64,000 nt of DNA from Clostridioides difficile (GTDB lineage Bacteria > Bacillota > Clostridia > Peptostreptococcales > Peptostreptococcaceae), in the NCBI GenBank assembly GCA_024919175.1, contig CP103804.1:1426001-1490000 (forward strand), written 5' to 3'. The notes beneath the pieces were generated by a model. It was given only the letters and a program-made list of their open reading frames with translations, was not told the origin of the DNA and did no database searches. This document shows, one piece after another, positions 61,536 through 64,000 of this stretch (within the stretch, counting starts at the first letter, position 1; every line of letters begins with the position of its first letter). A program made the position numbers and the translations under genes.

Positions 61536-63704
61536 ATGAAAAAGATTATTTTGGCTGGTATAAATGATAAGTTAAAGGAAGCATATAAATTACAGCTTGA
61601 AGAAGTATTGGGAGAAATTGCAGAAATAGAAACTTATGATATAGAAGACTCAAACTTGTCAAATTGTGATGTTATAGTAGCTATGAACTATTTAGATGAA
61701 CGTATAATAGATACATGGGTAAAGAAAAGTAGAGAAAAATTAGTTTTAGTAAAGACAATGTACACAAAAAAGTCTATAGAAAAGTTGAAACAAATTCCAA
61801 AGGGAAAAAGGGTACTCATTATAACTCCTGAATGGATATATGCTATAGAATGTATAACTATATTGAACAAATTAGGAATAAATCATGTTGAATTTATACC
61901 CTACTATAATGAGTTATTTGGAGTAAATATAGAAAATGTGGATACTGCTATTTATCTGGGGGAAAACTTTTATACTCCAGATTTTATTACAAACTTTATT
62001 GATATTGGTTGGAGAGAAATAGTATATAATGCTTATTTAGAAATATTGAAAAAACTAGAAATAGACCAACTAAAAGTAGCATCTAAGTTAGAAGTAGTAA
62101 AAGATAATGTATATAGTGAAGATGACCTTGATATTCAAGCCATTATGAAAGATTTGATGTATAAGAATAGAGTACGTCATTTAATTAATTCAATACCAAT
62201 AGGGATGATAATTTTAAATCAAGATAAAACTATAGAACTATATAATGACTATGCAAGAAGATTACTTAATATAAAAGAAAGTAATTTAGGTAAAAATTTA
62301 AGTGAAAGTAAATCATTACTAAACATATACAACTTGTTTAAATATACCAATCTCAAGAAAAATATATATTATTCAGATAAAACTTTAAACAAAGAGTTTA
62401 TAGTAAGTAAAAACAATATAGATTTTATGGGTAAGAATTATCAAGAGTCTATATTTATAGACGAAGTATTTGATGCATACAAAGGTAATACTGGAAAGAT
62501 AAATAAATCTTATTTAGCTAAGTATACATTCAATGATATAGTAGGAAACTCTCAAAAGAATAAAGAAGTTATAGAATATGCTAAAAAATACTCTAAAACA
62601 GATTCAACAGTTTTAATATTGGGTCAAACTGGAACAGGAAAAGAGCTATATGCTCATTCTATTCATAATTATTCAAATAAAAGTAATAGACCTTTTATTT
62701 CAATAAATTGTGCAGCTATACCAGATGAATTGCTTGAGAGTGAATTGTTTGGGTACGAAAGTGGAAGTTTTACAGGTGCTAGGTCTCAAGGTAAAAAAGG
62801 TCTATTTGAAATAGCTAATGGTGGAACTATATTTTTAGACGAAATAGGAGATACAAGTCAGCTATTTCAAGTAAAACTTTTAAGAGTATTACAAGAGAAG
62901 GAAATAGTTAAGATTGGTGGGTATGAAAAAATTAGATTAGATATAAGGGTAATTGCTGCTACCAATAAGACTATAGATGAACTTAGAAATTCTAGGAACT
63001 TTAGAAAAGATTTGTTTTACAGGCTTAGTACCTGTATATTGAGTATACCTACACTTGAAGAACGTAAAGAAGATATATCAGTGTTGTGCAATTATTTTCT
63101 AGAGAACATGGGATATCAATATAAAAAGTTAGATAGTAAATTGAAGAAGTTTTTGTATGAATATAAATGGGATGGAAATGTACGAGAGTTAAAGAATTGT
63201 ATTGAATATATTGGAAATTTTGGTGGAGAACTGCTCACTATAGATGATTTACCTATGATATACAAGGAATTTTATCAAAGTAAATATATCAAAGATAAAG
63301 AACTTACTTTAAATATACGTGAAAATAATCTAAATATATCTAAAGATAATCATATAAATAATCAAAACAGATTAGATGAGATTAATATGATAAATGATGT
63401 AAATTCTGAAAATACTAGTGAAGATACTAACATTGTACAAGAAGATACTGAAATATATTTTGAAAATTTAACTCATCAAGATAATATTGTAGCCTGTGAG
63501 ATTATGAGAATTTTGTATAAAGAAAAGTGTGGTAGAAGAAATATAGTAAAAAAATTAGAATTAAATAATATAAATTCAAGTGAACATAATGTTAGGGTAA
63601 TTATGAATTTTTTAGAGTCAGAGGGATACATAGGAAAAAGTATTGGGAGAAACGGGAGCTATATTGAAGAAAAAGGCAAGAAATGGGTTAATGAAAATTT
63701 ATAA
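61536..63704 (+). CDS. Sigma-54-dependent transcriptional activator with unusual N- and C-terminal domains
   Basis: 722 residues. Residues ~1-190 resemble a PrpR-N-type sensor; ~210-320 look like a PAS domain (HLINSIPIGMIILNQDKTIE). The AAA+ core spans ~335-575: Walker A GQTGTGKE, the sigma-54 loop GSFTGA at 410-415 (usually GAFTGA), Walker B GGTIFLDEIGD and R-fingers in LFYRLS. The C-terminus (~645-722) is a winged-helix-like domain (IVACEIMRILYKEKCGRRNI, HNVRVIMNFLESEGYIG) rather than the usual Fis-type helix-turn-helix. It is followed by a terminator and then a sigma-54 promoter and an amidohydrolase gene, its likely target. Ribosome site GGGGG. Confidence 0.92.
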   Translation: MKKIILAGINDKLKEAYKLQLEEVLGEIAEIETYDIEDSNLSNCDVIVAMNYLDERIIDTWVKKSREKLVLVKTMYTKKSIEKLKQIPKGKRVLIITPEWIYAIECITILNKLGINHVEFIPYYNELFGVNIENVDTAIYLGENFYTPDFITNFIDIGWREIVYNAYLEILKKLEIDQLKVASKLEVVKDNVYSEDDLDIQAIMKDLMYKNRVRHLINSIPIGMIILNQDKTIELYNDYARRLLNIKESNLGKNLSESKSLLNIYNLFKYTNLKKNIYYSDKTLNKEFIVSKNNIDFMGKNYQESIFIDEVFDAYKGNTGKINKSYLAKYTFNDIVGNSQKNKEVIEYAKKYSKTDSTVLILGQTGTGKELYAHSIHNYSNKSNRPFISINCAAIPDELLESELFGYESGSFTGARSQGKKGLFEIANGGTIFLDEIGDTSQLFQVKLLRVLQEKEIVKIGGYEKIRLDIRVIAATNKTIDELRNSRNFRKDLFYRLSTCILSIPTLEERKEDISVLCNYFLENMGYQYKKLDSKLKKFLYEYKWDGNVRELKNCIEYIGNFGGELLTIDDLPMIYKEFYQSKYIKDKELTLNIRENNLNISKDNHINNQNRLDEINMINDVNSENTSEDTNIVQEDTEIYFENLTHQDNIVACEIMRILYKEKCGRRNIVKKLELNNINSSEHNVRVIMNFLESEGYIGKSIGRNGSYIEEKGKKWVNENL

Positions 63705-63709
63705 ATAGA

Positions 63710-63753
63710 AAATAAATGGGATATCAATTTACTGATATCCCATTTATTTTTTT
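63710..63753. terminator. Terminator after the sigma-54 activator gene
   Basis: AAATAAATGGGATATCA and TGATATCCCATTTATTT are perfect 17-base arms with a short loop and further T. Confidence 0.92.
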
Positions 63754-63779
63754 GTTGTACAGACAATTAAAATTTAGAA

Positions 63780-63803
63780 TTGTAGTGTTTACAATGTCTA
63801 CAA
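63780..63803. promoter_or_regulatory. Candidate activator-binding inverted repeat upstream of a sigma-54 promoter
   Basis: TTGTAG (63780-63785) and CTACAA (63798-63803) are perfect inverted arms 12 bases apart, with TTTACAA between. It lies about 30 bases before the -24 element; a similar TTGT...ACAA lies at about 63752-63766. Confidence 0.5.
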
Positions 63804-63829
63804 AGTTTATTGAAATAAAATTCATGCAC

Positions 63830-63847
63830 TTGGCATAATCGTTGCTT
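63830..63847 (+). promoter_or_regulatory. Sigma-54 (-24/-12) promoter
   Basis: TTGGCAT-AATCG-TTGCTT keeps GG and GC with the required ten-base spacing (consensus TGGCAY-N5-TTGCW). It lies 50 bases before the amidohydrolase start and directly downstream of a sigma-54 activator gene. Confidence 0.85.
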
Positions 63848-63896
63848 ATATAGTAAGTCACAAATAAAAGTTAACTATGACAAGGAGATGTTATAT

Positions 63897-64000
63897 ATGA
63901 AAAATGATTTAATTAATTGTATTGATAAAAATAAAAAAGATTTAGTAGACATGGCGAGAGGAATCTGGGAAAAGCCAGAGACTTCATATGAAGAGTATTT
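63897..64000 (+). CDS. N-terminal part of an M20-type amidohydrolase (AbgB-like)
   Basis: The first 34 codons are visible before the window ends (MKNDLINCIDKNKKDLVDMA, then RGIWEKPETSYEEY). The pattern 'IWEKPETSYEEY' is the usual opening of M20-family amidohydrolases and of the aminobenzoyl-glutamate utilisation protein B group. ATG 63897 follows an AAGGAGATG ribosome site. Transcription from a sigma-54 promoter suggests use of an amino-acid-derived or peptide-like nutrient. The metal ligands lie outside the window, so the family call is provisional. Confidence 0.7.
   Translation, partial: MKNDLINCIDKNKKDLVDMARGIWEKPETSYEEY

Overview
The window is AT-rich, low-GC Firmicutes DNA that I recognise as the S-layer / cell-wall-protein locus of Clostridioides difficile. 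The diagnostic features are slpA beside secA2, thirteen proteins carrying triple cell-wall-binding 2 (CWB2, PF04122) repeats, the Cwp84 cysteine protease, and the adjoining polysaccharide II (PSII) cluster. Gene names are assigned from protein architecture and gene order recalled from the reference strain; no database was searched.

Layout. (1) 1-2448: a housekeeping edge with the tail of an unidentified gene, tgt, yajC, a small TIGR04086-type membrane protein, and a 47-residue six-cysteine SCIFF peptide too short for ordinary gene calling. (2) 2600-18725: cwp8, cwp9, a ~220-kDa secreted M60-type metalloprotease/dockerin-like protein behind a c-di-GMP-I riboswitch, cwp10, cwp11 and cwp12. (3) 18848-28661: the antigenic S-layer cassette slpA, secA2, cwp2, a PIG-L deacetylase and cwp66. 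(4) 28677-37155: a reverse-strand GtrA protein, cwp84, cwp5, a membrane acyltransferase and the amidase cwp6. (5) 37194-54536: the PSII operon with an initiating phosphoglycosyl transferase, cwp7, an MviN/MurJ flippase, hexose-phosphate mutase, manC, eight glycosyltransferase, polymerase or polyol-phosphate transferase genes, UDP-glucose dehydrogenase and a CapD-like dehydratase. (6) 54600-60430: an NlpC/P60 hydrolase, the lytic transglycosylase cwp19 and two reverse-strand LytR-CpsA-Psr (LCP) ligases. (7) 60624-64000: a Cof-type HAD phosphatase, a sigma-54 activator and the start of an M20-type amidohydrolase behind a sigma-54 promoter.

How it fits together. SecA2 exports SlpA and Cwp proteins, and Cwp84 cleaves SlpA (here predicted after Ser342) into the two S-layer subunits. 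The CWB2 domains bind PSII, which the downstream operon makes, MviN is expected to flip, and the LCP proteins are expected to attach to the wall. Cwp6, Cwp19 and the NlpC/P60 protein remodel peptidoglycan.

The signals I rate highest are the c-di-GMP-I riboswitch before the M60 protein; WalR-type TGTAAT-N5-TGTAAT boxes at the promoters of two cell-wall hydrolase genes; an alternative-pairing RNA hairpin inside the PSII operon; Cwp7 with eroded CWB2 repeats and a C-terminal membrane helix; a repeated intergenic element on both sides of secA2; and a sigma-54 activator/promoter pair at the right edge.
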